Origin: Bacteroidota bacterium
GTDB lineage: Bacteria; Bacteroidota; Ignavibacteria; Ignavibacteriales; Ignavibacteriaceae
Assembly (NCBI GenBank): GCA_030706105.1
Contig: JAUZPC010000211.1
Span: forward strand, 1 to 5,741
DNA: 5,741 nucleotides
Reading direction: 5' to 3'
The translations under genes and the position numbers were made by a program. Below, piece after piece: positions 1-5,505 of the stretch. Numbering within the stretch: position 1 is the first letter of the stretch; each line of letters begins with the position of its first letter. The notes beneath the pieces were generated by a model, which searched no databases, had not been told where the DNA came from, and was given only the letters and a program-made list of their open reading frames with translations.

Positions 1-861
1 GGGCTGCCGCTGACTTTTAATACCACCCATACACCCGGGTTTACTTATGGCTCCGATTTAAGAGATGAAGCTATGGTTTTGGAAACACTAACGTTGCTGG
101 GCAGACGCACTTTGGCATCGGATCTTGTGAATACAATTGCTGCAAAACTTTCTGAAGATACGTGGTACAGCACACAAACCACTGCTTATTCCTTAATTGC
201 TATTGCAAAATATTGCGGCAAAAACCCTTCCGGTTCAAAAATAATGGCCGGTGGTACTATTAATGGTAAACCAATCAATATCAATTCTTCGTCTTACGTA
301 ACGCAAATGCCTGTTGATATAAGTAAAGGTACTGCCAACATAACGGTAACGAATAAAGGCAGTAATGTGTTGTATGCAAGAATTATTTCTCAAGGGCAGC
401 CTTTAACCGGCGAAAACCTGCAGGTGCAGAATAATCCTGCCATTCTTGGGTTGAATGTTACTTATCTTACAAGAGATATGAAACCAATTGATGTTTCTAA
501 AATGAGGCAGGGCACTGATTTTATTGCAAAGGTTACGGTTAGAAATCCCGGCAGGCGTGGTTATTATGAGCGGATGGCGCTTACCCAGATTTTCCCCAGC
601 GGCTGGGAAATTTTAAATACCCGTACGCAGGATGTTGAAAACACTTTTAAATCTTCCCCATTCGATTACCAGGATATAAGAGACGACAGGGTGTACACGT
701 ATTTCAATATAAATGAAAATGAGGCCCTCACTTATTATATACAACTGAATGCTGCTTACCTCGGTAAATATTTTTTACCTGGAACCTATTGCGGAGCGAT
801 GTATGATAATACCATTAATGCAGGAGTGAATGGGAAGTGGGTGGAGGTGGTGAAGGAGTGA
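1..861 (+). CDS. Alpha-2-macroglobulin family protein, C-terminal part (5' end outside window)
   Basis: The frame is open from the first base and gives 286 residues before TGA, so this is the 3' end of a much longer gene. The piece starts in the helical thioester-type domain: WYSTQTTAYSLIAIAKY (about residues 55-71) resembles the STQ-TA helix of that domain. Beta-rich macroglobulin domains follow. The C-terminus carries the family's conserved signature: DIRDDRVYTYF (225-235), then YYIQLNAAYLGKYFLPG and AMYD. Bacterial alpha-2-macroglobulins are envelope-anchored, periplasmic protease traps, often paired with a penicillin-binding protein such as PbpC. The thioester region and signal peptide lie outside the window, so it cannot be seen whether the thioester Cys is kept. 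No terminator is obvious after the stop. The region is visibly richer in G+C than what follows, which fits a core gene. The family call is firm; the subtype is not. Confidence 0.87.
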   Translation, partial: GLPLTFNTTHTPGFTYGSDLRDEAMVLETLTLLGRRTLASDLVNTIAAKLSEDTWYSTQTTAYSLIAIAKYCGKNPSGSKIMAGGTINGKPININSSSYVTQMPVDISKGTANITVTNKGSNVLYARIISQGQPLTGENLQVQNNPAILGLNVTYLTRDMKPIDVSKMRQGTDFIAKVTVRNPGRRGYYERMALTQIFPSGWEILNTRTQDVENTFKSSPFDYQDIRDDRVYTYFNINENEALTYYIQLNAAYLGKYFLPGTYCGAMYDNTINAGVNGKWVEVVKE

Positions 862-909
862 AGAAATATTACCTGGTATGGTCGTATAACAAACCTAAAG
901 TTTAATTGC

Positions 910-917
910 TATTTTTG
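910..917 (+). promoter_or_regulatory. Candidate Bacteroidota -7 element for the toxin-antitoxin cassette
   Basis: TATTTTTG matches the TAnnTTTG consensus exactly and lies 22 bases before the antitoxin ATG, which would give a short leader. No good TTTG -33 element is present at the expected distance upstream, so the call rests on one half of the promoter in an AT-rich gap. Confidence 0.42.
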
Positions 918-939
918 TAATCATAGTTATATAATACAA

Positions 940-1191
940 ATGCAAACACTTACTGTTGAAATAACTAACAACAATGCCCTAAAGGTTCTTCAAAGCTTAC
1001 AGGAGAAGCATTTTATCAGGATCAGGGCAGCTCATAATTTAAATTCCCTTGTATTCCCCGGTGAACCGTTAACAATTGAGGAATTTAGAAACTTTATTTT
1101 AAGTCGCGGGGAAGGATCTGGCATGAGTTTAAAAGAAGCAAAAACAAAATGGGCAAAAACAAAAAAACAACTGCTCAAGCCCGCAAAATAA
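940..1191 (+). CDS. Small antitoxin of a RelE/ParE-type toxin-antitoxin pair
   Basis: This 83-residue protein begins MQTLTVEITNNNALKVLQSL, a beta strand followed by a helix. A middle segment follows (PGEPLTIEEFRNFI, about residues 40-53), and the C-terminus is lysine-rich with SLKEAKTKWAKTKKQL. Small antitoxins like this sit directly before RelE/ParE toxins in Bacteroidota. The N-terminal half usually dimerises and may bind the promoter, and the lysine-rich C-terminal helix wraps the toxin. No classical DNA-binding domain is clear, so autoregulation is inferred from the family. The gene overlaps the toxin gene by 43 bp, the antitoxin-first order typical of type II systems. The ATG lies 22 bases after a TAnnTTTG match; Shine-Dalgarno sequences are weak in this phylum and none helps here. 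The function rests mostly on the partner. Confidence 0.72.
   Translation: MQTLTVEITNNNALKVLQSLQEKHFIRIRAAHNLNSLVFPGEPLTIEEFRNFILSRGEGSGMSLKEAKTKWAKTKKQLLKPAK
1138..1164 (+). repeat. Direct repeat of a 12-base A-rich unit at the antitoxin/toxin overlap
   Basis: GCAAAAACAAAA occurs at 1138-1149 and again at 1153-1164, a period of 15 bases. The toxin ATG (1149) begins on the last base of the first copy. The second copy runs into a seven-A tract. In the antitoxin frame it encodes two similar lysine-rich pieces (AKTKWAKTKK). Confidence 0.6.
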
Positions 1192-1502
1192 GAATCCTTG
1201 ATGAAGCTTACGCGGATATTGAAAATATCACAGATTATATTGCCAAGAATAATCAACAACCACTTAACGCAATAAAAGTCGGGGAAAGCATTTTTACAAC
1301 CATCGAAAGAATAGAAAAAAATCCTTTCGTTTATAAAGAATGCTGGCAGTTACCCACAAAGACTAAAATTTATCGTCAGGTTACATGTTTATCCTGGTTA
1401 ATCATTTACAAAATAACCTCCACTGAAATTATTATCCTTTCTGTCATACATGGAGCCAGAAACCCATCAAAGATTAAAAGTCTGAGAAAGATTAAATTGT
1501 AA
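1149..1502 (+). CDS. RelE/ParE-superfamily toxin
   Basis: This 117-residue protein has the compact RelE/ParE fold pattern. An N-terminal strand (KIRILDEAYADIENITDYIA, about residues 13-32) leads into the helical hairpin, and a second helix holds GESIFTTIERIEKNP. The last strands read KIYRQVTCLSWLIIYKI and TEIIILSVIHGARNP, and the final HxxRNP is the usual family ending. RelE members cut ribosome-bound mRNA and ParE members poison DNA gyrase; this sequence alone does not decide between them. The only in-frame ATG before the conserved core is at 1149, inside the antitoxin gene, giving a basic leader (MGKNKKTTAQARK) slightly longer than usual. The overlap suggests translational coupling, which would make toxin synthesis depend on antitoxin synthesis. 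A strong terminator starts two bases after the stop. The gene is full length and appears intact. Confidence 0.85.
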   Translation: MGKNKKTTAQARKIRILDEAYADIENITDYIAKNNQQPLNAIKVGESIFTTIERIEKNPFVYKECWQLPTKTKIYRQVTCLSWLIIYKITSTEIIILSVIHGARNPSKIKSLRKIKL

Positions 1503-1503
1503 A

Positions 1504-1528
1504 AAAAGTTCACATTTGGTGAACTTTT
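1504..1528 (+). terminator. Intrinsic terminator of the toxin-antitoxin cassette
   Basis: AAAAGTTCAC and GTGAACTTTT form a perfect 10-bp stem around a five-base loop (ATTTG), starting just after the toxin stop codon. The A-flanked, T-flanked form could work in both directions. It separates the cassette from the downstream higA-like gene. TTTG at 1515-1518 inside the hairpin, with TAACTTGT at 1541-1548, might also serve as a weak promoter for that gene, but the -7 match is imperfect. Confidence 0.78.
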
Positions 1529-1558
1529 AAAAAATATTAATAACTTGTATGTGAGTAG

Positions 1559-1600
1559 ATAGATTTAATAAAAAACCAAACGATTGAAGATTACGCAGAG
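1559..1600 (+). pseudogene. Possible scar of a higB toxin 3' end
   Basis: In frame with the downstream antitoxin, an open stretch with no start codon follows a TAG at 1556-1558. It ends in NQTIEDYAE immediately before the antitoxin Met. HigB toxins normally sit directly upstream of HigA, and from memory some Bacteroidota HigB proteins end in a comparable tail after a THxEYD motif. No HigB core is present: only 98 bases lie between the previous gene and this antitoxin. The stretch is short enough to be chance. Confidence 0.2.
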
Positions 1601-2044
1601 ATGAAAGCATTGAAATATAAAATCATTAAGAGCAAAAAGCAATACTATGCGTATTGCAAACAACTTGAAACATTGCTTGGCAATAAGAGCAAGTCAAAAT
1701 CAATGAAGGAAGAAATTGAATTGCTTACTTTCTTAATTGAAAAGTGGGACAATGAACACAATTCATTTTACGATGCAGACCCGGTGCAGCTTTTGAAGTC
1801 ATTGATGGATGACCGCAATATGAAACCAGTTTCATTGGCTGAAATGCTGGGAGTAAGCAAAGGGTTGGTTTCTGATATTTTGAATTACAAAAAAGGATTG
1901 AGCAAAGACATTATCAGGAAACTTGCTGATACTTTCAAGCTTTCCCACGAAGCATTCAACAGGCATTACGATTTGATTGCTTCTGTCAATGGCAAGCGCA
2001 ATCAATCAAAAAAAGTATCTTCAGGAAGGAGGGTTGCATTTTGA
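1601..2044 (+). CDS. higA: HigA-type XRE helix-turn-helix antitoxin, apparently orphan
   Basis: This 147-residue protein has the two-part layout of HigA-family antitoxins. The N-terminal helical half (about residues 1-58) includes KYKIIKSKKQYYAYCKQLE and EEIELLTFLIEKWD, the part that normally contacts the toxin. The C-terminal half (about 61-120) is a Cro/C1-type helix-turn-helix with DPVQLLKSLMDD, then SLAEMLGVSKGLVSDILN as the turn and recognition helix, then GLSKDIIRKLADTFKLSHEAFNR. A basic tail (KRNQSKKVSSGRR) follows. HigA neutralises the ribosome-dependent mRNA interferase HigB and represses its own promoter. HigB normally lies just upstream, but only 98 bases separate this gene from the preceding toxin terminator, so the partner is missing. 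The protein could be a solitary repressor, an anti-toxin for a HigB elsewhere, or the remains of a decayed pair. The gene ends 48 bp from the convergent HEPN-motif gene. Confidence 0.82.
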   Translation: MKALKYKIIKSKKQYYAYCKQLETLLGNKSKSKSMKEEIELLTFLIEKWDNEHNSFYDADPVQLLKSLMDDRNMKPVSLAEMLGVSKGLVSDILNYKKGLSKDIIRKLADTFKLSHEAFNRHYDLIASVNGKRNQSKKVSSGRRVAF

Positions 2045-2092
2045 TCCCGGGTAAGAAAACCATATTGATATCCCTGTACCAAGTGATAATAT

Positions 2093-2809
2093 CTAACACA
2101 AATTATAATTTGCCGCCCTTTTGTTCATTTCTGAAATAATAGTATTTATCTTATTTATTGTTTTGGAGATATCTTCTTTTTTTTTATGAATTTCCATATT
2201 GTTAGTAACTAAACCGTTCATTATTTCTTCAGCCTCTTGTTTTTCTTCAAAAAATATTTCTCCAGACTTTTCGGTAATAAACTTCAAAAGCTGAAATAAA
2301 ACTAAAAAATCCCTATGGTATATAGGGATATCATAATTTTCAAATTCAGTAGATAGTATTACACTTCTTCCGTGATAATCACGACCATTATGGGCTAACA
2401 CATTGTTTCTAAAAACTTTAATATCCGTCCATTTTTTTATTTCTTTCAATGCGGGATTAATAATATTCTTATAGGCTTTGATTCTCTTTTTTAGAGAGGG
2501 GTTATCAGGTTTATAATTAAATAAAAACTTGTTTAGTTCATCAGTTAATGATTGAGTGATTATTAAAATGTTCCATTGAATTGAAAAGGTTATTATTTTT
2601 AGTTGATCTTCTGAAAAATCGGAAGTAAAATCTTTCTTTGTGTAGTTTATTTTATCCAGAATATTTCCATAAAAGGATAAATGATACACGGATTCAATAA
2701 ATCTTTCTCTATTAACTATAGCTGATTTCTTTTTTTGAACACATATTAGAAGCTTCTTAATCTTCCCAATATTGCTCCCCTTTCTTATTGATATAACCAT
2801 ATTGACCAT
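2093..2809 (-). CDS. HEPN-motif protein, putative ribonuclease (AbiU2-like)
   Basis: This 238-residue, mostly helical protein carries R134-N-N-V-L-A-H140, an exact match to the HEPN active-site pattern R-(N/H)-x4-6-H. It lies in a helix after KEIKKWTDIKVF and is followed by NGRDYHGRS. HEPN domains with this motif are metal-independent RNases in many toxins and abortive-infection proteins. The AbiU2-like label is my best guess from the RNxxxAHN context and is less sure than HEPN itself. The N-terminus is basic (IRKGSNIGKIKKLL), residues 65-95 form long amphipathic helices, and the tail (from about 185) looks like a coiled coil. No signal peptide is seen, so it should act in the cytosol. The ATG lies 53 bp inside the upstream WG-repeat gene; the next ATG is only three codons later. 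A GTG at residue 41 would avoid the overlap but shorten the N-terminus. Translation is probably coupled to the upstream gene. A nine-A run (T9 on + at 2177-2185) lies near the 3' end. Confidence 0.68.
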   Translation of the reverse strand: MVNMVISIRKGSNIGKIKKLLICVQKKKSAIVNRERFIESVYHLSFYGNILDKINYTKKDFTSDFSEDQLKIITFSIQWNILIITQSLTDELNKFLFNYKPDNPSLKKRIKAYKNIINPALKEIKKWTDIKVFRNNVLAHNGRDYHGRSVILSTEFENYDIPIYHRDFLVLFQLLKFITEKSGEIFFEEKQEAEEIMNGLVTNNMEIHKKKEDISKTINKINTIISEMNKRAANYNLC

Positions 2810-3968
2810 TTACTTTTACTTTAGCAATTCCTTCAATAAATCCATCTGCCTCATCATACATGGCATCTATAACTATTTGACCAGTTTTATCAATATAGCC
2901 ATACTTACCATTTATTTTAAAAATCGTTAAGCCATCATGAAAATAACTGACCTCATCGTAGATGCAGGGAACAATTTGATTTCCAATCCTATCAATAATT
3001 CCCCATTTGGATGAAATTTTTACCTTTGCAAATTCACCCTCAAAATAAAAAGGGAAGGCTTCATCAAAAATGAATGGAATTATTTGAAAACCATTTTTAT
3101 CGATGTACCCATATTTATCAAAATACCCTTCCATCATAGAAACTTCTGCCAATCCATTATTAAACCCTCTTGCATAATCATATTTTAATGGGATCACCAA
3201 ATCTCCAATCTGATTAATATAACCATATTTATTATTTAGTTCCACCTCTGCAAGCCCTTCTTCAAAAAATCCAACTTTATCATATTTCAGCGAACGGACT
3301 TTCTTACTCTCTTTGTTTATAAGAAAAAATTTATTTTGGTCCTCAACAACTGCTAAACCATTTATGAAAGGGTTTGCATTATCATAAGTTAATTTAATTA
3401 CTTCATTACCATTTGTGTCAATATAGCCTTGCTTATCATCAATCTCAGCAATCGCTAAACCATCTTCAAATTTATCAATCCAATCATACTTACACTTTAT
3501 TACCTGATTCCCTTTTTTATTAATTAACCCCCATCTTCCGCAATCTGAAACACTTGCCAGTCCACTTTTGAAATTATGAGCTTCAAAATAAATACAGTCA
3601 ATTACCTGATTTCCGTTGTTATCTATATAACCCCACCATCCGTTTTCTTTTACTAACGCATATCCATTACAAAAAGCATATAATTGCTCATATTTACAGG
3701 GAATTACTTCATTTCCATTTTCATCTATAAACCCCCATTTATTGTTCTTTTTTATACCAGCCAAATTTTCAAAATAAAAATATACCTCCTGGTATTTACA
3801 TTCTATAATAATCTTTTTATCCTTAGTACAAAAGCCCCATTCATCTCTTTTTCTATATGGAATTAATTCATTTTTGATTAATGCTAATAATTTATTAGTT
3901 ATACTAATTTTATTACCAACTCTTTTTAATGTTCCTCCCGCAAATTTTATTAATTGATGCTTTTGCAT
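2757..3968 (-). CDS. WG-repeat protein, cytosolic beta-solenoid scaffold
   Basis: This 403-residue protein is nearly all tandem WG (WG_beta_rep-type) repeats. Typical unit: KWGFIDENGNEVIPCKY, then a FxNGLAxV-type second half. The WG position falls at residues 44, 78, 112, 146, 180, 214, 248, 286, 322, 356 and 390. That is ten units plus a short last one, mostly exactly 34 residues apart. Residues 1-42 form a basic, mixed leader (TLKRVGNKISITNKLL) without repeats. No signal peptide or membrane segment is seen, so it should be cytosolic. WG repeats have no known enzymatic role and are thought to give an elongated binding surface. The ATG at 3968 lies 24 bases past the upstream gene's stop, and the 3' end overlaps the HEPN-motif gene by 53 bp, so all three genes are probably one transcript. 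The WG protein may bind, recruit or restrain the HEPN protein; this is inferred from coupling only. Confidence 0.9.
   Translation of the reverse strand: MQKHQLIKFAGGTLKRVGNKISITNKLLALIKNELIPYRKRDEWGFCTKDKKIIIECKYQEVYFYFENLAGIKKNNKWGFIDENGNEVIPCKYEQLYAFCNGYALVKENGWWGYIDNNGNQVIDCIYFEAHNFKSGLASVSDCGRWGLINKKGNQVIKCKYDWIDKFEDGLAIAEIDDKQGYIDTNGNEVIKLTYDNANPFINGLAVVEDQNKFFLINKESKKVRSLKYDKVGFFEEGLAEVELNNKYGYINQIGDLVIPLKYDYARGFNNGLAEVSMMEGYFDKYGYIDKNGFQIIPFIFDEAFPFYFEGEFAKVKISSKWGIIDRIGNQIVPCIYDEVSYFHDGLTIFKINGKYGYIDKTGQIVIDAMYDEADGFIEGIAKVKVNGQYGYINKKGEQYWED
2760..3842 (-). repeat. Tandem coding repeats of about 102 bp (34 codons) encoding WG units
   Basis: Eleven consecutive units code for the WG solenoid. 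Spacing between successive WG positions is 34, 34, 34, 34, 34, 34, 38, 36, 34 and 34 codons. Similarity is clear in the protein but diverged in the DNA, so these are old duplications. Units five and six have lost the WG pair (QG and FF), and unit seven carries a four-residue insertion (SMMEGYFD region). Confidence 0.88.
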
Positions 3969-3991
3969 TCAAACGCATTTAAAGGTTACCG

Positions 3992-4243
3992 TTAATGATG
4001 GGTCTTTTGATTCAAATAATAGATTTGTTTCCATTCTCTGAAATATTGTAGGACTGTTCTTAGGTTGTCTGGTAGTGGTTCTTGACGTCTACCAATACTT
4101 ACTTTTTCTATTACATAGGTTACAAATTTTTGGGAGGCTATATCGTCCATTTCTCCGATGAGATACCACTTAGTTGTATTAGTGTCTGCATTCGGAATAT
4201 TAAATTGTCTGTTTTTGCAATCATAAAATAATTTAATTTTCAT
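3992..4243 (-). CDS. Small protein of unknown function, first gene of the WG/HEPN operon
   Basis: I do not recognise this 83-residue protein. It begins MKIKLFYDCKNRQFNIPN, which looks like a beta hairpin. A middle part follows with TKWYLIGEMDDIASQKFVTYVI (about residues 24-45), then GRRQEPLPDNL and an aromatic helix (VLQYFREWKQIYYLNQ). Composition and the mix of hydrophobic and charged residues look like a real folded protein. There is no signal peptide, no Cys pair or metal motif, and no helix-turn-helix. The ATG at 4243 lies 21 bases after a perfect TAnnTTTG element, and the stop is 23 bases before the WG-repeat gene, so it probably leads that operon. Position and size would suit an antitoxin, adaptor or sensor subunit, but nothing in the sequence shows this. 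Confidence 0.66.
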   Translation of the reverse strand: MKIKLFYDCKNRQFNIPNADTNTTKWYLIGEMDDIASQKFVTYVIEKVSIGRRQEPLPDNLRTVLQYFREWKQIYYLNQKTHH

Positions 4244-4264
4244 TCTACTTTTTTTTGTTTATTG

Positions 4265-4272
4265 CAAAGTTA
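4265..4272 (-). promoter_or_regulatory. Candidate Bacteroidota -7 element for the three-gene operon
   Basis: On the - strand TAACTTTG matches TAnnTTTG exactly, 21 bases before the ATG at 4243. A TTG (4297-4299) lies 24 bases upstream, slightly farther than the usual -33 spacing. If used, it would give the small protein, WG-repeat and HEPN-motif genes their own transcript, separate from the J-domain gene. Confidence 0.5.
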
Positions 4273-4286
4273 GCAACTGTGTTAGC
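4269..4286. promoter_or_regulatory. Possible operator: paired GTTAGC repeats over the operon promoter
   Basis: GTTAGC occurs at 4269-4274 and 4281-4286 on the + strand, 12 bases apart start to start. The first copy overlaps the -7 element and the second extends into the palindrome TTAGCTAA (4282-4289). The position suits a repressor site, but six-base matches in AT-rich DNA can be chance. Confidence 0.25.
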
Positions 4287-4339
4287 TAAATTATATCAAC
4301 ATAAGGGGAGGAATATCTCGCTCAAATACTTATCCTTCA

Positions 4340-4358
4340 TTTAATCTTTTCGATTAAA
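4340..4358 (-). terminator. Weak hairpin after the J-domain gene
   Basis: TTTAATC and GATTAAA form a 7-bp stem around a five-base loop, starting four bases past the J-domain stop. The stem is AT-rich and no T tract follows in the direction of transcription, so termination may be leaky and the downstream operon could receive read-through. Confidence 0.3.
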
Positions 4359-4362
4359 CGGC

Positions 4363-5292
4363 TTAGTAGTTTGTATTACTTTCTTCACTTTCCAATTCTT
4401 TTGCTTGGTTTTCTAATTTTTCTTTAGTTTCTTTAAAATAAGAATCCCAATCTTTTATGCTATTAATTGTTTTATAAGCATCACTCTCTTTAATTAATTG
4501 CATTTGCTGCTGTAATTCTCTTATTCGAATTTTTAATTTTTCAATTTCGGTTTTCATTAACTGTTTTTCATTTATAGCATCAGACTTATTTACAAAGAAG
4601 TTTCCTTTTTCTAAGTTTTTTAAAATCTCCGTTACTTTTTGCAGATCGTTTCGTTCATAAGCAGCATTTAATTCAGCAAATAATTTGTCAGCAAGTTCTT
4701 TCTGGTCTTCGCTCACTACATCCGGGTGGCATAGCTTACTGGCCTTCCTGTATTTTTTCTTTATTTCAAGTAGTTCTTCATCTGTGAGTTCTGCTATCTT
4801 TTCATTTTTACTTACCTCAAATTCCTGGCTATAATTTTTATAATCCTCTTCCGCTTCGGTTTCTTTAGGTGTTCCTTTGGCTTTGTTCTTCCTGAATTTT
4901 AAAATCTTTAAAATCAATTCGCCTAATTCTTTATTATGTCTTACTCCAAATTCATGGATTAATTTTTCCAGGTCTGCTTTTTCATTAGAGAGTTTATTCA
5001 ATTTTGCTTCTAATGATTTTGCTTCCAGCTTTAAGCCCTCAATTTCAGGGTCACTATAAACCGTAAGGTTGTGATGTTGATTAATGAAAACTTCAATAGC
5101 AATTACAGCTTTACTGTATGATTTTTCTTTAAGATAACTAATAAGGTGAATAAGCTCAGGAGTTAAAACGAATTGTTCTAATTTAGAAACATGGGTAGTT
5201 ATTTCATCTTCTTCCTCCAATGAAATAAGACTTTTGATTAACTGTAAGCGTTTAATAATTTTGGGAAGATCTCTATTTTGAACATCTGGCAT
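4363..5292 (-). CDS. J-domain (DnaJ-like) protein with flanking coiled coils
   Basis: The protein has 309 residues from the ATG at 5292. A helical N-terminus (LPKIIKRLQLIKSLISLEEE, about residues 9-28) is followed by a coiled coil (about 89-115). An internal J domain (about 169-223) follows. Its helix II (LEIKKKYRKASKLC) leads into H189-P-D191, and helix III is ELADKLFAELNAAY. Two more coiled-coil stretches (about 240-273 and 278-303) end the protein. The HPD motif stimulates Hsp70 (DnaK) ATPase, so this is probably a specialised cytosolic co-chaperone. The G/F region, zinc fingers and substrate-binding domain of DnaJ are absent. The frame is open up to an ATG at 5448, which would add 52 residues, including a hydrophobic stretch from a second ATG at 5367 (MKFLNILCSILTSLHF). 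I prefer 5292 because the regular helical pattern starts there and the upstream part does not look protein-like, but the start is uncertain. No good TAnnTTTG was found for either start. Confidence 0.82.
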   Translation of the reverse strand: MPDVQNRDLPKIIKRLQLIKSLISLEEEDEITTHVSKLEQFVLTPELIHLISYLKEKSYSKAVIAIEVFINQHHNLTVYSDPEIEGLKLEAKSLEAKLNKLSNEKADLEKLIHEFGVRHNKELGELILKILKFRKNKAKGTPKETEAEEDYKNYSQEFEVSKNEKIAELTDEELLEIKKKYRKASKLCHPDVVSEDQKELADKLFAELNAAYERNDLQKVTEILKNLEKGNFFVNKSDAINEKQLMKTEIEKLKIRIRELQQQMQLIKESDAYKTINSIKDWDSYFKETKEKLENQAKELESEESNTNY

Positions 5293-5457
5293 TTTAGAAT
5301 ATCTTTTTGTGAAGTTAATAAAATGTAAAGAGGTTAATATTGAACAGAGGATATTCAGAAACTTCATGGGTTGCAAAGAATTTAACTCTAAAGCAGACTG
5401 ACTGAAAAAATAATGTGAAGAAATAAACACTTCATCCCGTTCCCTCATTTCAAAATC

Positions 5458-5481
5458 TTAGTATTAAATTGTAAATACTAA
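5458..5481. promoter_or_regulatory. Perfect 8+8 bp dyad between the J-domain gene and dinD, candidate operator
   Basis: TTAGTATT and AATACTAA are exact inverted copies separated by eight bases (AAATTGTA). The element ends 24 bases before the dinD ATG, where a repressor would block dinD transcription. It also lies just upstream of the farthest possible start of the divergent J-domain gene. A dimeric regulator site is a natural reading; a link to SOS control is inferred only from dinD. Confidence 0.42.
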
Positions 5482-5505
5482 TGCGCAAGATCAAATTATT
5501 TGACC

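Noticed and set aside
1032..1259. A 75-codon open frame on the - strand across the antitoxin/toxin junction.
   Set aside because: It is antisense to two well-supported overlapping genes and has no recognisable domain; it is a shadow frame.
2099..2112. A perfect 14-base palindrome, CAAATTATAATTTG, at the 3' end of the HEPN-motif gene.
   Set aside because: It lies in coding sequence, is all A/T except at its ends, and has no loop or T tract. It is probably chance, though a weak role in ending convergent transcripts cannot be excluded.
2757..3842. The regularly spaced repeats could be mistaken for a CRISPR-like or satellite array.
   Set aside because: The period is about 102 bp, the copies are diverged in DNA, and they encode an unbroken protein with WG repeats.
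3684..3866. A 60-codon open frame on the + strand inside the WG-repeat gene.
   Set aside because: It is the antisense of regular repeat coding sequence; its hydrophobic composition follows from the repeat codons.
4877..5059. A 60-codon open frame on the + strand inside the J-domain gene.
   Set aside because: It is antisense to coiled-coil coding sequence, with biased Phe/Ser/Leu content expected of a shadow frame.
5293..5448. A 52-residue N-terminal extension of the J-domain protein that could hold a signal peptide or membrane anchor (MKFLNILCSILTSLHF).
   Set aside because: The J domain and Hsp70 partner are cytosolic, the hydrophobic stretch is short, and the regular helical protein starts at the ATG at 5292. 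It is kept only as an alternative start.
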